DNA of 64,000 bases from CAVTAV01 sp963732795 (GTDB lineage Bacteria; Pseudomonadota; Alphaproteobacteria; CAVTAV01): NCBI GenBank assembly GCA_963732795.1, contig CAVTAV010000004.1, positions 193,685 through 257,684 of the forward strand, read 5' to 3'. The notes below the pieces were generated by a model. The model ran no database searches. It saw only the letters and a list, made by a program, of their open reading frames with translations, and was not told where the DNA came from. Position numbers and translations under genes: made by a program. Below are positions 47,745-57,961 of the stretch, one piece after another; within the stretch, counting starts at the first letter, position 1, and the number at the start of each line of letters is the position of its first letter.

Positions 47745-49068
47745 TCATCCGGAAAGCCCGATTTTTGGGCTAAACACGGCAGAAATTGCGCCGATCTTCG
47801 CCCCGCTCCGGCGAAAGCCGAGATGCGGCACTGCAACAATGCCGCTTGTGTCGCACAAGGCCGGCAGCGTGACGCGCGCACCGGCCGGGATCGCGTCGGC
47901 TGTCGAGGGGTCGATTTTGCCTCGGATTTCGGTCCATCCGTCCGTGCCGAGAGCGGTCACGCGGAGCGGCTTTCCTGCTCGTCCCGCGAGCGTGACCCGG
48001 AACCTTCCGTCCCACAGCGCGCTTCGGCCCGGCGCGAGCGTCACGTCGCTCGCCGACCGCCGATACCTCGCGCGAGATCACGATACCGAACCGGGATTTG
48101 CGGTACTCTCCGGTCGCAGGGGAGATCCGGCAGCCATGCAAGGTCCGGGCGCGGAAGGGCGAGGCCGCAAGCGCGGCATGGAGGTGGCGCAGGCGATCGA
48201 AGCGGGGCGGATAGACCGCGCCCGACACCGTCATCAACACCCGGGCCAGCGCGCGCAGCGACACTTCTTCGGCCGGCTCCATAAGCGCGCCGCGGTCGAG
48301 CCGGACATAGCCTTCGGGATGGATCGTCACGGCTCCGGCCAGCGTCCCCGTCACCTGGGCCTCGACCGCCTCGCGGGCGCGGCGCAGGCGCTCGGCGGCA
48401 TCGGCGATGCGGGCGGCTTCCAGGCCGTCGGGCGCGAGATCGGCCAGGATCCGCCGGGCCCGGACGCGGCTGAACCTCTCATTTTCGTTGCTCGGATCGT
48501 CGAGCCAGGCCTGCCCGCGCGCCTTCAGCGTGGCGACGAGGCGCTCATGGGATACCGATAGAAGCGGGCGCAGGACACGGAGGCCCCGCCGGAACTCGAC
48601 CGGGGCCATCCCCGACAAGCCATAGAGCCCGCTCCCCCGGCCGAGGCGCAGGAGAAACGTTTCCGCCTGATCGTCGAGATTGTGCGCCACCAGCAAATGA
48701 AGCACGCCTTGGCGACGGCACCACTCTTCGAGGAGCTCATAGCGTTCTTCGCGGGCAGCGGCTTGGATGCCGGATGTCGGCTTCTCGCCGGTCCAGGCCA
48801 GGGTCTTGTGCTCGATACCCCGCGCCCCGAGCCATGCGGCCACCTGTTTCGCCTCGGCCCGGGACTCCTTGCGCAGGCGATGATCGACGGTGAGCGCAGC
48901 GATCGATCCGCGACGCGCCGCCGCCCATTCCGCTGCGAGCAAGGTTAGCGCCATGCTGTCCGCGCCGCCCGACACCGCCACGACAAGCGTCGGCGGCCGT
49001 TCGAACGGGCCGAGCGCGGCCATCAATGCGGCGAATTCCGTCTTGGAGACCGGTTTCGCCGCTTCCAT
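47745..49068 (-). CDS. tilS: tRNA(Ile)-lysidine synthase, one frameshift
   Basis: Starts at ATG 49068 and reads 'LVVAVSGGADSMALTLLAAE', the PP-loop ATP site, then 'LTVDHRLRKESRAEAKQVA' and 'LLVAHNLDDQAETFLLRLGR'. About 440 residues. An indel near 48055 breaks the C-terminal domain; it resumes as 'TLAPGRSALWDGRFRVTLAG' and stops at 47745. The enzyme adds lysine to the CAU anticodon of tRNA-Ile2. The open frame continues upstream into cpoB only because cpoB itself is shifted there. Confidence 0.9.
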
Positions 49069-49094
49069 GTGTCGTGCCGGACCGCGACGCGAGG

Positions 49095-50017
49095 TCAGGA
49101 GCAGCCCGCGTCCTTCTGCTCGGATTCTGGCGCGATCCCGAATGGTCTTCGCCGCCATGGGGTATTTCGACAGCAGCTCGGAGAAGCTGTCGCAGGCCGC
49201 ATTCTTCTGGCCGATGCCTTTGAGGCTCATACCGAGCTTCAACAGGCTGTCCGGCCGCTTCGGCCCCTTGGGATAACCCTGATAGGCCTTGAGAAAGGCC
49301 GAGGCCGCGTCGCTGTACATCTTGCGGACGTAATAGGTCTCGCCGAGCCAGTATTGCGCGTTGGCCGCGAGGTCGGCCTTGGGATTGCGGGCGATCAGGC
49401 CCTTGAAGCCGCGCTCGGCCTCGCCGTAATCGCCGGCACGAAGCGCGCCGAGGGCATGGTCGTAGACCACCTCCGGCCCGCCCGACGGCAGCGGCTCGGA
49501 TGGTGTGGCGTCGGTGGTTTGCTGAGGCGGCGTCGGGGTCGCGCCGGGCGGCGGCGTCAACTGGCCGGACTGGTCGGGCGCCGACGTTGGGAGCGCCGTC
49601 GCTGCCGCCGGCCGGCTGGCCGCCATGCTCAGAGCGTTTGAGCCGGAACTCGATATCCTGCTGCAGCTTGTCCAGCCGGTTGGAGAGAACCTGGATCTGG
49701 TGATTGGCGCTTTCGAGCTGGCCGGTGAGGCTGCGAATCTGATCTTCGAGTGAGTTGAAATGCACCTGGATATCGGCGAACTGGTTGGTGCGGTCCGTCC
49801 CGGTGGCCGCGCCTGCGCCGGCGCTCGCCGGAGCGCCACCGCGATAGATCAGGCGCTCGACATCCGTGAGGTCGCGCTTGAGCTGGTCGATCTCGGCCTG
49901 GAGCTCTTTCTTGCTTTGGGCGAAGGCCGGCGGCCCGGATGCGGCGAGACATCCCGCCACAAGGCCGAGCACCAATCCGGCTCGAACGACATGATTTGCG
50001 ATCAAGGGGATCCTCAT
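49095..50017 (-). CDS. cpoB: Tol-Pal associated protein CpoB (YbgF), frameshifted
   Basis: Signal peptide (about 1-35, 'GLVAGCLAASGPPAFAQ'), coiled coil ('KKELQAEIDQLKRDL', 'SNRLDKLQQDIEFRL'), a low-complexity linker, then three TPR units ('YDHALGALRAGDYGEAERGF', 'YWLGETYYVRKMYSDAASAF'). Indels near 49610 and 49125 break it; the second restores the ending 'EQKDAGCS' with TGA at 49095, 27 nt before tilS. It acts in the periplasm to link Tol-Pal constriction with peptidoglycan synthesis. It follows pal, as usual. Confidence 0.88.
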
Positions 50018-50145
50018 GGCATGCCCTCCTCGAAGTTTCTTTGCAGCATCGCCCGGCGCGGCGCTCGCAAAAAGAAAACCGCGCTCGACCGAGGCCACCA
50101 GGGCCGCGAGCGCGGTTCAAATACCTTAAGCCGGCAGGCGAAGGC

Positions 50146-50676
50146 CTAGTTGATGACCGTCACCGCGCGGCGGTTCTTCGCCCAGGCCGCCTCGTTGGAC
50201 CCGAGCACCGCCGGACGCTCCTTGCCGTAGCTGATCGTCTGGATCCTCGACGCACTAACGCCCAGCGCGACCAGATAGTTCTTCACCGAATTGGCGCGCC
50301 GCTCGCCGAGCGCGAGGTTGTATTCGCGCGTGCCGCGTTCGTCGCAATGGCCCTCGACCGTAACGGTGGTGTTGCCATAGGTGTTCAGCCATTCGGCCTG
50401 ACGCCGGAGCGTCGCCTGCGCTTCGCTGCTCAGGTCATATTTGTCGAAGCCGAAGTAAACCGTATTCCCTGCGGCGACTTCGAAATCCTGCTTGCTGCCG
50501 GGTTCCGGCCCGTTCTGGACGGGCGCCTGGGTCACCGCCTGATTGTTCTGGGGCGCTTCCGTGGCTGTCGGAGCCGGCCCGGCGGTTTCCTCTCCCGATT
50601 TCGTCGCACATGCGGCCAGCAGCAACATTGCCGCGGCCACACCCCAAACTTTTACTGTAGTCGAGTGACGTAGCAT
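50146..50676 (-). CDS. pal: Peptidoglycan-associated lipoprotein Pal
   Basis: 176 residues from ATG 50676. Lipoprotein signal with lipobox 'LLLAACATK', a Pro/Gln-rich linker, then the OmpA-like peptidoglycan-binding domain: 'NTVYFGFDKYDLSSEAQATL', 'VTVEGHCDERGTREYNLALG', and 'RRAVTVIN' at the end. It anchors the outer membrane to the cell wall and interacts with TolB. ATG 50676 leaves the best signal; an upstream start is open but non-native in look. Confidence 0.95.
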   Translation of the reverse strand: MLRHSTTVKVWGVAAAMLLLAACATKSGEETAGPAPTATEAPQNNQAVTQAPVQNGPEPGSKQDFEVAAGNTVYFGFDKYDLSSEAQATLRRQAEWLNTYGNTTVTVEGHCDERGTREYNLALGERRANSVKNYLVALGVSASRIQTISYGKERPAVLGSNEAAWAKNRRAVTVIN

Positions 50677-50827
50677 TTCGGAACCCCTTAGAAGGTCACT
50701 GGCTTTATTGTTGGAATCAATGCCATATCCCAATCTGGCGGATGCTAACCTTAGAGACTGTCAAGCATTTTGTCCATTGCGATTCGGCACATTCCGGCTC
50801 CGTGGGACCCATCCCATCGGCGCTCCT

Positions 50828-52224
50828 CTAATTCAGCAGAGGCGACCATGCGGGATCCGACGCATCGGTCGGCGTAACGATTTCCCGCAGATTGTATCCG
50901 GTCAGATCGACCGAATAGAGTCGCGTGCGCCCGCCGCCGCCCTTTGAATCCTCGGGCTCCTGGCGGAAGAACATGATAACGCGTCCGTTGGGCGACCAAG
51001 TCGGCCCTTCGTCCAGATAGCTTTCGGTCAGGATCCGCTCCTGGCTGCCGTCGGGGCGCATCACGCCAATATAGAAGCGGTTTCCGTTCAGTTTCGTGAA
51101 AGCGATCAGATCGCCGCGCGGCGACCATACCGGCGTCGCGTAACGGCCATCGCCGAAGCTGATGCGCTTGGGGTTGCCGCCGTCGGAATCCATGACATAG
51201 AGCTGCTGGGTGCCGCCCTGGTCCGAATTGTAGACGACCTGGCTGCCGTCCGGCGCGAAGCAGGGCGAGGTGTCGATGGCCGGGCTGTTGGTCAGCCGGC
51301 GCGTCTGGCGGGTGCGCAAGTCCATGACATAGATGTCGGAATTGCCGTTGACCGCCATGCTCATGATGACCTTGTTGCCGTCGGGCGAGAAACGCGGGGC
51401 AAAGGTCATGCCGGGGAAGTCGCCGAGCACTTCCTGCTGGCCGGTATCGATGTTGTAGAGGTAAACCCGCGGCCGGTTGTTGAAATAGGAGAGATAGGTG
51501 ATCTCCTGATTGGTCGGCGAAAAGCGGGGCGTGAGCACGAGATGATCGCCGTTGGTCAGGAACCGGTTGTTCGCGCCGTCCTGGTCCATGATCGCGAGCC
51601 GCTTGATCCGGTGGAGCGGGCTCCCCGTTTCGGCAATATAGACGATGCGGGAATCGAAATAGCCCTCCTCGCCGGTCAGCCGCTTGTAGATCTGGTCGGC
51701 GATCATATGGGAGATGCGGCGCCAGTTGTCCGGCAGGGTGGTGTAAGCGAGGCCGGTCATCTGGGTTTCGGCGAAGATGTCCCACAGCCGGAATTCGACC
51801 TTGAGCCGTCCGTCCGGCGCGATATTGGTCTTGCCGGTCACCAGCGCCTGGGCGTTGATCACCCGCCAGTCGGCAAAGCGCGGCTGGACGCTCATGGATT
51901 TCGGGCGTCTGCACGAAGGCGCGCGGATCGATCGACTTGAAGAGCCCGGACCGGTCGAGATCGTCGGTAATGACCTTGGCGATCATCTGGCCCAGATCCT
52001 TCGCCGAGCCGGTCTTGGAGACCTCGGTCGCGGGCCCGAAGAAATCCGGGATCGCGATCGGCAGCGGCTTGACGTTGGCCTGGGTGATATCGACCTGCAG
52101 CGCCGCCTTCGCGCCGGAGCCGAGGCCCGCGAGCACGACGCATCCCAAGAGCAGGCAGAGCGCCGACCGGAATCCCCCGGCCGACTAAGGCCCCGCGTGC
52201 CTGTCCCTGTATTTTCGATCGCAT
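50828..52224 (-). CDS. tolB: Tol-Pal system protein TolB, two frameshifts
   Basis: About 465 residues. Signal peptide from ATG 52224, broken near 52175 by an extra base; restored 'SALCLLLGCVVLAGLGSGA' is a good hydrophobic core. The N-terminal TolB domain ('PLPIAIPDFFGPATEV', 'GLFKSIDPRAFVQ') is followed by another shift near 51900 and then the six-bladed beta-propeller with repeated 'SPDGNKVIMS' and 'APDGSQVVYNSD' blades. It is periplasmic and connects TolA with Pal. It sits 3 nt after tolA. Confidence 0.92.
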
Positions 52225-52226
52225 CG

Positions 52227-53027
52227 TCACCCCGTTATCATGTCTCTTGGATTGAAGTTCATGTCGATATCCCGCCAAACGTCATAGGAATCGACCGGCA
52301 ATTTCAAGGGCGCACATTTCTGGACTGCCCGGCGCGCGCTCTCCGCCGCCACCCGATAATAGTCCGACTGGTTGACTTTGCTCTGGTTCAGAATGACCGG
52401 CGGACCGTTCAGGCTGCCGTCGGGATTGAGCGAGATATGCAGCCGGACGTCGAGATCCTCGGCATTGGGCGCGCCCGCCGGGAACAGCCAGCAGGGCTGG
52501 ACCTGGCTCCGGATCGCATCCTGCAGGCTGGCGGTCAGCCGCGCCGTGTCGATCGACTGCTGCTGGGGCTGGGCCGGCGCCGGCTCGTCCTTCTTGCTCT
52601 TGTCGAGAAGCGCGGCGATGCGGCTCGGATCGAAGCGGCTCGGCGGCTTCGGCTTGGCCCGCGGCTTGACGTTGACCGGCACCTCGGAGAGCTTCGGCTC
52701 GGGCGGCTTCATCGGCTCCGGCTTCGGCCGCCGCTTGGGCAGATCGGTGATCTCGGGCGGCGGCGGAACCGCATCCGCCTTCGCCTGCTGCGGGGGCGGC
52801 TGCTGCGGCTTGGGGGGCTCGGGCTTCGGCTTGGGCTTGTCCTCGGGCTTCGGCTCGGGCGGCTTCACGGTCGTCTGCTTGTCGATCTGGACGATATCGA
52901 CCGGGATGATCTGGGGCGTCATGTCCTTGGTGTTGAAGAGATCGGGCAGGCCGATCAGCACGAGCACCAGCACCGCGGCATGGAGCCCGAACGAGATCGC
53001 CATTCCTGTCCGCATCTCTTTGCGCAT
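52227..53027 (-). CDS. tolA: TolA-like protein of the Tol-Pal system
   Basis: 266 residues: one N-terminal helix ('AISFGLHAAVLVLVLIGLP'), a long Pro/Lys/Glu-rich spacer of about 90 residues ('PEPKPEDKPKPKPEPPKP'), then a TonB-C-like domain ('LTASLQDAIRSQVQPCWLF', 'LHISLNPDGSLNGPPVI', 'AESARRAVQKCAPLKLP'). It transmits energy from TolQR to the outer membrane during constriction. The spacer is shorter than in enterobacteria, common in Alphaproteobacteria. Complete, between tolR and tolB. Confidence 0.93.
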   Translation of the reverse strand: MRKEMRTGMAISFGLHAAVLVLVLIGLPDLFNTKDMTPQIIPVDIVQIDKQTTVKPPEPKPEDKPKPKPEPPKPQQPPPQQAKADAVPPPPEITDLPKRRPKPEPMKPPEPKLSEVPVNVKPRAKPKPPSRFDPSRIAALLDKSKKDEPAPAQPQQQSIDTARLTASLQDAIRSQVQPCWLFPAGAPNAEDLDVRLHISLNPDGSLNGPPVILNQSKVNQSDYYRVAAESARRAVQKCAPLKLPVDSYDVWRDIDMNFNPRDMITG

Positions 53028-53033
53028 GGGACA

Positions 53034-53484
53034 TCAACGCTTCTTGGACGCCGAGGGTTTCGGCAGCTGAGCGACCAGCGCGACCTTGGTGTAGCCGGCG
53101 GCGTTGATCGTGCCCATCACCTGCATCACCAGGCCGTAATTGATGTGCTCGTCGCCCCGGACATAGATCCGCGTGTCCTTGGCGCTGTTCGAGATCGCTT
53201 CGAGCTTGGGCACCAGATCGTCGAGCGAAATCTCGGTCTGCTGCAGGAAGATCTTGCCCTCGGCATTGACCGTCACCTCGAGCGGCTTGACGTCGGCCGG
53301 GAGGGGCTTCGCCTGGGATTGCGGGAGATCGACCGGCACGCCGACGGTAAGCAGCGGCGCCGTCACCATGAACACGACCAGGAGCACCAGCATCACGTCG
53401 ACGAAGGGCGTCACGTTGATCTCGACTCATCGGCGTGTAACGCCGCCCGCGGCCTCCGCCACGCATCTGGACGGGACCCGCCAT
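53034..53484 (-). CDS. tolR: Biopolymer transporter TolR (ExbD family), one frameshift
   Basis: About 150 residues. ATG 53484 overlaps the tolQ stop by one base. An extra C near 53428 breaks the frame within 'TPMSEINVTPFVDVMLVLLV', whose Asp is the proton-carrying residue of ExbD/TolR helices. The rest, to 53034, forms the periplasmic domain ('VNAEGKIFLQQTEISLDDL', 'RGDEHINYGLVMQVMGTI'). With TolQ it forms a proton-driven motor. The frame is restored by deleting one base. Confidence 0.93.
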
Positions 53485-54212
53485 CAGTGATGCCCTCCTT
53501 CGTCCAATTGGCGCGACAGGATCGCCAGGAACTCGTCGGCGAAGCCTTCGAGCCGGTTTGCGTAGCTCGCCATGTCGTTTGCGAATTTATTATAGGCGAC
53601 CAGCGCCGGCACCGCGGCGATCAGTCCCATGGCGGTCGCGAACAGGGATTCCGCGATGCCCGGGGCCACGACGGCAAGGCTCGTATCGTGGCTCGCGGCG
53701 ATCGAGGTGAAGCTGTGCATGATGCCCCAGACCGTGCCGAACAGTCCGACGAAAGGCGCGGCCGAGCTTACCGTCGCGAGGAAGCCGAGATAGCGCTCCA
53801 AACCTTCCATCTCGCGGTTCAAGGTCACCCGCATCACCCGCTGGATGCGGTCCTGAAGCCCGAGGCTCGGTCCCGAACTCGCGCCACGGCGTTCGAACGA
53901 CCGGCGCCATTCGCGCATGGCGGAGATGAACAGCATCGCCATGGGATGGTTCGGCCGGTCCTTGATCCGGTTGTAGAGCTCTTCCAGCGAATGGCCCGAC
54001 CAGAACACTTCCTCGAAGGAATCCGCCTGGGTCCGGATGCGCTTGAAGCGCCGGACCTTGTCGAAAATGATCGCCCAGCACCAGAACGAGGCGACCAGCA
54101 GGATAATCATCACCGTCTGGACGATGATGTCGGCATGGGTGAACAGGCCCCAGATCGTAAAATCGTTGAGGACGCCGCCGAGATCGGTGGCCTGTACAGC
54201 GTTGTTGGGCAT
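53484..54212 (-). CDS. tolQ: Biopolymer transporter TolQ (ExbB family)
   Basis: A complete 242-residue protein with three membrane helices (about 25-50, 145-170 and 180-205). Conserved pieces are 'LSVDHADIIVQTVMIILL'-like text near the start (here 'FTHADIIVQTVMIILL'), 'TVSSAAPFVGLFGTVWGIMH' and 'VAPGIAESLFATAMGLIAAV' with the polar residues that line the proton path. It starts the tolQRAB-pal-cpoB run and follows ybgC by 19 nt. Confidence 0.95.
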   Translation of the reverse strand: MPNNAVQATDLGGVLNDFTIWGLFTHADIIVQTVMIILLVASFWCWAIIFDKVRRFKRIRTQADSFEEVFWSGHSLEELYNRIKDRPNHPMAMLFISAMREWRRSFERRGASSGPSLGLQDRIQRVMRVTLNREMEGLERYLGFLATVSSAAPFVGLFGTVWGIMHSFTSIAASHDTSLAVVAPGIAESLFATAMGLIAAVPALVAYNKFANDMASYANRLEGFADEFLAILSRQLDEGGHH

Positions 54213-54231
54213 TCCTAATCCGCTTTCGGTT

Positions 54232-54738
54232 CTATCTTGTGACGCATAAGTGCTGCAGTTTTTGTCGAATTTTGGGCGAAATACGGCGCGCTTTGCCTGA
54301 TTTATCGATGCAAGCGGCCTTTACGCGGCCGGTTACGAGGTCGATTCCGTCGCGCCGGACCGCCTGATCGAGGTCGAGCGTGGCCCCGCCGAGGCCCGCG
54401 ACCGAGGTCCGGATTTCCAGGATATCGTCGAGACGGGCGGGGCTTAGAAAATCGATCGAGCAGTGCCGCACCACGAACAGTCCCTCCGCGTCTCCCGCAA
54501 CCGGATCGTGCCGGCCGACTCCGAGGAGCCGCAACATGTCGGTCCGGCCGCGTTCCATGAATTTGAGATAATTGGCGTAATAGACGAGGCCGAGCGCGTC
54601 CGTATCTTCGTAATAGACCCGGACTAACAAGACATGAACCGAGCCTTCCATCCTGCCCGCCAGAGGCACGGCGGATGGCCCGGAACGCTTGGATTTTCGC
54701 GATGTCTCTGTCTTGGAGGGACTCCGCGCCTCACTCAT
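54232..54738 (-). CDS. ybgC: Acyl-CoA thioester hydrolase YbgC
   Basis: A hotdog-fold thioesterase of about 168 residues with the YbgC motif 'VYYEDTDALGLVYYANYLKF', whose Asp is catalytic, and 'RHCSIDFLSPARLDDILEI'. It hydrolyses acyl-CoA or acyl-ACP and is linked with the Tol-Pal system in many bacteria. The N-terminal 30 residues are unusually basic, so the real start may lie downstream of ATG 54738; a GTG at 54744 is also possible. It overlaps the end of ruvB. Confidence 0.9.
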   Translation of the reverse strand: MSEARSPSKTETSRKSKRSGPSAVPLAGRMEGSVHVLLVRVYYEDTDALGLVYYANYLKFMERGRTDMLRLLGVGRHDPVAGDAEGLFVVRHCSIDFLSPARLDDILEIRTSVAGLGGATLDLDQAVRRDGIDLVTGRVKAACIDKSGKARRISPKIRQKLQHLCVTR

Positions 54739-55783
54739 CCTCACTATCCAACAAGTCGATCTGGCCGTTCTTCTTCGATGATGCGGGCAGACCCAGATGA
54801 CGAAGGGCGGCTTCGGTGACGAGCCGGCCCCGCGGCGTGCGCTGAACGAACCCCTGTTGGATGAGATAGGGCTCGATGATGTCCTCGATGGCGTCGCGCG
54901 GCTCGGAAAGGGCCGCCGCGATGGTCTCGACGCCGACCGGCCCGCCGCCGAAATCGACGCCGATGCAATTGAGATAGCGCCGGTCCATGGCGTCGAGGCC
55001 GCGTTTGTCGACCTCGAGCCGGGTCAGGGCCTGATCGGCCGCCTCGGCGTCGATCGGGTCGATCCCGGCGACCGCCGCGAAATCGCGCACACGGCGCAAT
55101 AGGCGTCCGGCGACCCGGGGCGTCCCGCGGGAGCGCCGCGCGATCTCGTGGGCGCCTTCCGCGGTGAGCCCGATGCCGAGCACGCCGGCGCCGCGGGTGA
55201 CGATCGTCACCAGATCCTCGACTTCGTAATAGTTGAGGCGAAGCGGAATGCCGAAACGGTCGCGTAAGGGCGTGGTAATGAGCCCCGAGCGCGTGGTCGC
55301 GCCGACCAGCGTAAAGGGCGGCAGGTCGATCCGGATCGAGCGCGCGGCCGGCCCCTCGCCGATCATGAGGTCGAGCTGGCGGTCCTCCATGGCGGGATAG
55401 AGGATTTCCTCGACCGCCGGATTGAGCCGGTGGATCTCGTCGATGAACAGAAGATCATGGGGCTGGAGATTGGTGAGCTCGCCGGCGAGATCGCCCGCCT
55501 TGGTGATCACCGGACCGGAGGTCGCGCGGAAATTGACCCCGAGCTCGCGGGCAATGATCTGGGCCAGAGTCGTCTTGCCGAGGCCCGGCGGGCCGGCGAG
55601 AAGCACATGGTCCAGCACCTCGCCCCGGCTTTTCGCGGCATCGATGAACACGGTGAGATTGTCGCGGATCGCGCGCTGGCCGATGAACTCGACGAGCCGC
55701 AAGGGCCGCAGGCTGGCTTCGGCGGCATCCGTCTCGCTCGGGCTGCCGTCGATGAGGCGTTCGGTCTCGGCGCTGGACGTCAC
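54731..55783 (-). CDS. ruvB: Holliday junction branch-migration helicase RuvB
   Basis: A complete 350-residue AAA+ motor starting at GTG 55783. Motifs: 'LRPLRLVEFIGQRAIRDNL', Walker A 'LLAGPPGLGKTTLAQIIARE', Walker B 'DLLFIDEIHRLNPAVEEILY', sensor 'LVGATTRSGLITTPLRDRFG', and the winged-helix end 'IEPYLIQQGFVQRTPRGRLV'. It drives branch migration together with RuvA and RuvC. Its start overlaps the restored ruvA stop (GTGA). Confidence 0.97.
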   Translation of the reverse strand: MTSSAETERLIDGSPSETDAAEASLRPLRLVEFIGQRAIRDNLTVFIDAAKSRGEVLDHVLLAGPPGLGKTTLAQIIARELGVNFRATSGPVITKAGDLAGELTNLQPHDLLFIDEIHRLNPAVEEILYPAMEDRQLDLMIGEGPAARSIRIDLPPFTLVGATTRSGLITTPLRDRFGIPLRLNYYEVEDLVTIVTRGAGVLGIGLTAEGAHEIARRSRGTPRVAGRLLRRVRDFAAVAGIDPIDAEAADQALTRLEVDKRGLDAMDRRYLNCIGVDFGGGPVGVETIAAALSEPRDAIEDIIEPYLIQQGFVQRTPRGRLVTEAALRHLGLPASSKKNGQIDLLDSEDE

Positions 55784-56383
55784 CGGCTAAGCTCCTGCAA
55801 TCCGCCGCGGATCAGCGTCGCAGCATCGGCTTCGGGGCCCGAGCTTCTTGGCGACGGCGGCGACGGCACTATAGGCCTCGGCCTGACGGTATCCCAGATT
55901 GACGAGCGCGGAAACCGCATCCGACGACGGCCCCGGCGGGACCGCGCCAATCCTCAAGGCCGTGACCGTCGCGCCGTTGACGGCCCCGACCTTATCCTTG
56001 AGCTCATTGACGATGCGCGCGGCGAGCTTGGCGCCGACGCCGTTCGCGCGGGTCAGAAGCTTGCTGTCCTGGGCGGAGACGGCCTGCGATATCTCGGCCG
56101 CCGAAAGAGCGGACAGCAAAGCAAGCGCCAGCCGGGACCCGACGCCCTGCACGCCGCGCAAGGTTCCGAACCAGTCGCGCTCCTCCTCTTCGAGAAAGCC
56201 GAACAGCCGGATCGCGTCCTCGCGAAACTGGGTTTCGATATGAAGGCTGACGGGCCGTCCGATGGCCGGCAGCGACGCCAGAGTGCGCGACGAGCAGGAA
56301 ACCTTGTAGCCGACCCCGCCGACATCGACGATCGCCCAGTCCTCGCCGACGGAATCGAGCAGCCCCTTCAGCTTGGCGATCAC
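55780..56383 (-). CDS. ruvA: Holliday junction DNA helicase RuvA, one frameshift
   Basis: About 200 residues. Starts 'MIAKLKGLLDSVGEDWAIVD' and has the OB-fold plus the HhH pair 'LRGVQGVGSRLALALLSAL' and 'LTRANGVGAKLAARIVNELK'. An extra base near 55838 shifts the end; the restored text is 'KLGPEADAATLIRGGLQEL' followed by TGA at 55780, overlapping the ruvB start. The C-terminal domain contacts RuvB. Between ruvC and ruvB as usual, overlapping ruvC by 4 nt. Confidence 0.94.
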
Positions 56384-56922
56384 CTTACGGTTCCCTCGAC
56401 CGACAATCTGACCGTGTTCGGGGCACGCTTTTCGATGCGCCGCGACACCGCGAACTGGCTGTGGCAGATCGCGACGGCCAGGGCGTCGGCCGCGTCCGCG
56501 CCGCCGATCACGATACCGGGCAGCAGCACCTTGACCATGGCGTGGATCTGCTCCTTGCCCGCATGGCCTACGCCGACCACGGTCTTCTTGATGACGTTCG
56601 GCGCATATTCCGCGACCGGCACGCCGGCAAGCGCGGGCGCGAGCATCACCACGCCGCGGGCCTGGCCGAGCTTCAGGGTCGAGTGCGGGTTCTTGTTGAC
56701 GAAGGTCTCCTCGATCGCCGCCTCATGGGGCCGCCAGGTCTCGATGACCGATTGCAGGCTTTCGTGGATTTCCCTCAGGCGCTCGGCGAGGGAAAGCGTA
56801 TCGGTGGAGCGCACCACGCCGTTCGCGATATGGCGCAGAAGACGGCCGTCGCTCTCCACGACGCCCCAGCCGGTCAGCCGCAAGCCGGGATCAAGCCCCA
56901 GAATGCGCGCCGGCGCCGTCAT
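56380..56922 (-). CDS. ruvC: Crossover junction endodeoxyribonuclease RuvC
   Basis: A complete 180-residue RNase H-like resolvase. Catalytic acids: Asp in 'RILGLDPGLRLTGWGV', Glu in 'AAIEETFVNKNPHSTLKLG', and the acidic pair in 'IGGADAADALAVAICH'. It cuts Holliday junctions with RuvAB. The frame begins at ATG 56922; it lies 18 nt after yebC. Confidence 0.96.
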   Translation of the reverse strand: MTAPARILGLDPGLRLTGWGVVESDGRLLRHIANGVVRSTDTLSLAERLREIHESLQSVIETWRPHEAAIEETFVNKNPHSTLKLGQARGVVMLAPALAGVPVAEYAPNVIKKTVVGVGHAGKEQIHAMVKVLLPGIVIGGADAADALAVAICHSQFAVSRRIEKRAPNTVRLSVEGTVR

Positions 56923-56940
56923 CGTGGGGTCGCCCGGGCC

Positions 56941-57687
56941 TCAGGCACTGAGCTTCTTCATCACGGCGTCGGAGACCTCGAAATTGCAGAACACGTTCTG
57001 GACGTCGTCATGATCCTCGAGCACGTCGAGGAGCTTGAACAGGGTCGAGGCCTGGTCCTCGTCGATCTCGATCGTATTCTGCGGCCGCCAGACCAGCCGG
57101 GCGGACGCGGCGTCGCCGAGCGACTCCTGGAGCGCGTCGCGCACGGCCGAGAAATCGTCCGCCTCGCAAAGGATTTCGTAGCCATCCTCGCCGGTCTCGA
57201 CATCGTTCGCGCCGGCTTCGAGCGCGGCCTCGAAGATCTTCTCGAACGAGCCCGCCGAGGTCGGATAGACGATCCGGCCGACCTGGTCGAACATGTAGGA
57301 GACGCTGCCGGTCTCGCCGAGATTGCCGCCGTGCTTCTGGAACGCAGAGCGGATATCGCCCGCAGTGCGGTTCCGGTTGTCGGTCAAGCCGTCGATGATG
57401 ATCGCCACGCCGCCGGGGCCGAAGCCCTCATAACGGATCGATTCATAATTCGCATCGTCGCCGCCCGCAGCGCGCTTGATCGCCCGCTCGATATTGTCCT
57501 TGGGCATGTTCTGGGCGCGCGCCGCGATGACGGCCGCCCGCAGCGCCGCATTATGCTCGGGATCGGGCAGGCCGGATTTGGCCGCGACCGTGATCTCCCG
57601 GGACAGCTTGCTGAAGATTTTCGAGCGCTTCGCATCCTGAGCGCCCTTGCGATACATGATGTTCTTGAACTGGGAATGTCCAGCCAT
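56941..57687 (-). CDS. yebC: YebC/PmpR-family transcriptional regulator or translation factor
   Basis: A complete 248-residue protein with the family opening 'MAGHSQFKNIMYRKGAQDAK' and 'FSKLSREITVAAKSGLPDP', 'NMPKDNIERAIKRAAGGDD', and 'EGFGPGGVAIIIDGLTDNRN'. Homologues act as regulators or, in newer work, help ribosomes at polyproline. Its position ahead of ruvCAB is a classic arrangement. Promoter should lie just upstream of 57687. Confidence 0.96.
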   Translation of the reverse strand: MAGHSQFKNIMYRKGAQDAKRSKIFSKLSREITVAAKSGLPDPEHNAALRAAVIAARAQNMPKDNIERAIKRAAGGDDANYESIRYEGFGPGGVAIIIDGLTDNRNRTAGDIRSAFQKHGGNLGETGSVSYMFDQVGRIVYPTSAGSFEKIFEAALEAGANDVETGEDGYEILCEADDFSAVRDALQESLGDAASARLVWRPQNTIEIDEDQASTLFKLLDVLEDHDDVQNVFCNFEVSDAVMKKLSA

Positions 57688-57961
57688 CCCGCCTCCGGAA
57701 ACGGACCGGTTCCGCCGATACGGCCCTGCTAATCAACCTTTTCCGGGCCAATTGACGTCGAATTCGACGCGTCGGAAGGCCCCGACGCCGCCCTAAGCAG
57801 CGGCGCGTGCTAGAGATACCGCCAAGCCCAAGTCCTGGCAATACCGCGAAGGGGGAACGGGCTCTTCGCGTAGCCTTCGAAATTTCGTTACGAAGCCTGA
57901 GCTATTTTACTCTTTTCTAATAAGAATTGTATCTAATCCATACCTACTATACCAGTGACGC

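Noticed and set aside
47770..49839. A single 689-residue CpoB-TilS fusion protein
   Set aside because: The joined frame arises only because one base is off near the cpoB end; correcting it restores a cpoB stop at 49095 and a separate tilS start at 49068.
51777..54218. 813-codon plus-strand frame opposite tolB/tolA/tolR/tolQ
   Set aside because: Antisense shadow of the Tol genes; Arg/Asp/Leu-rich low-complexity text with no family.
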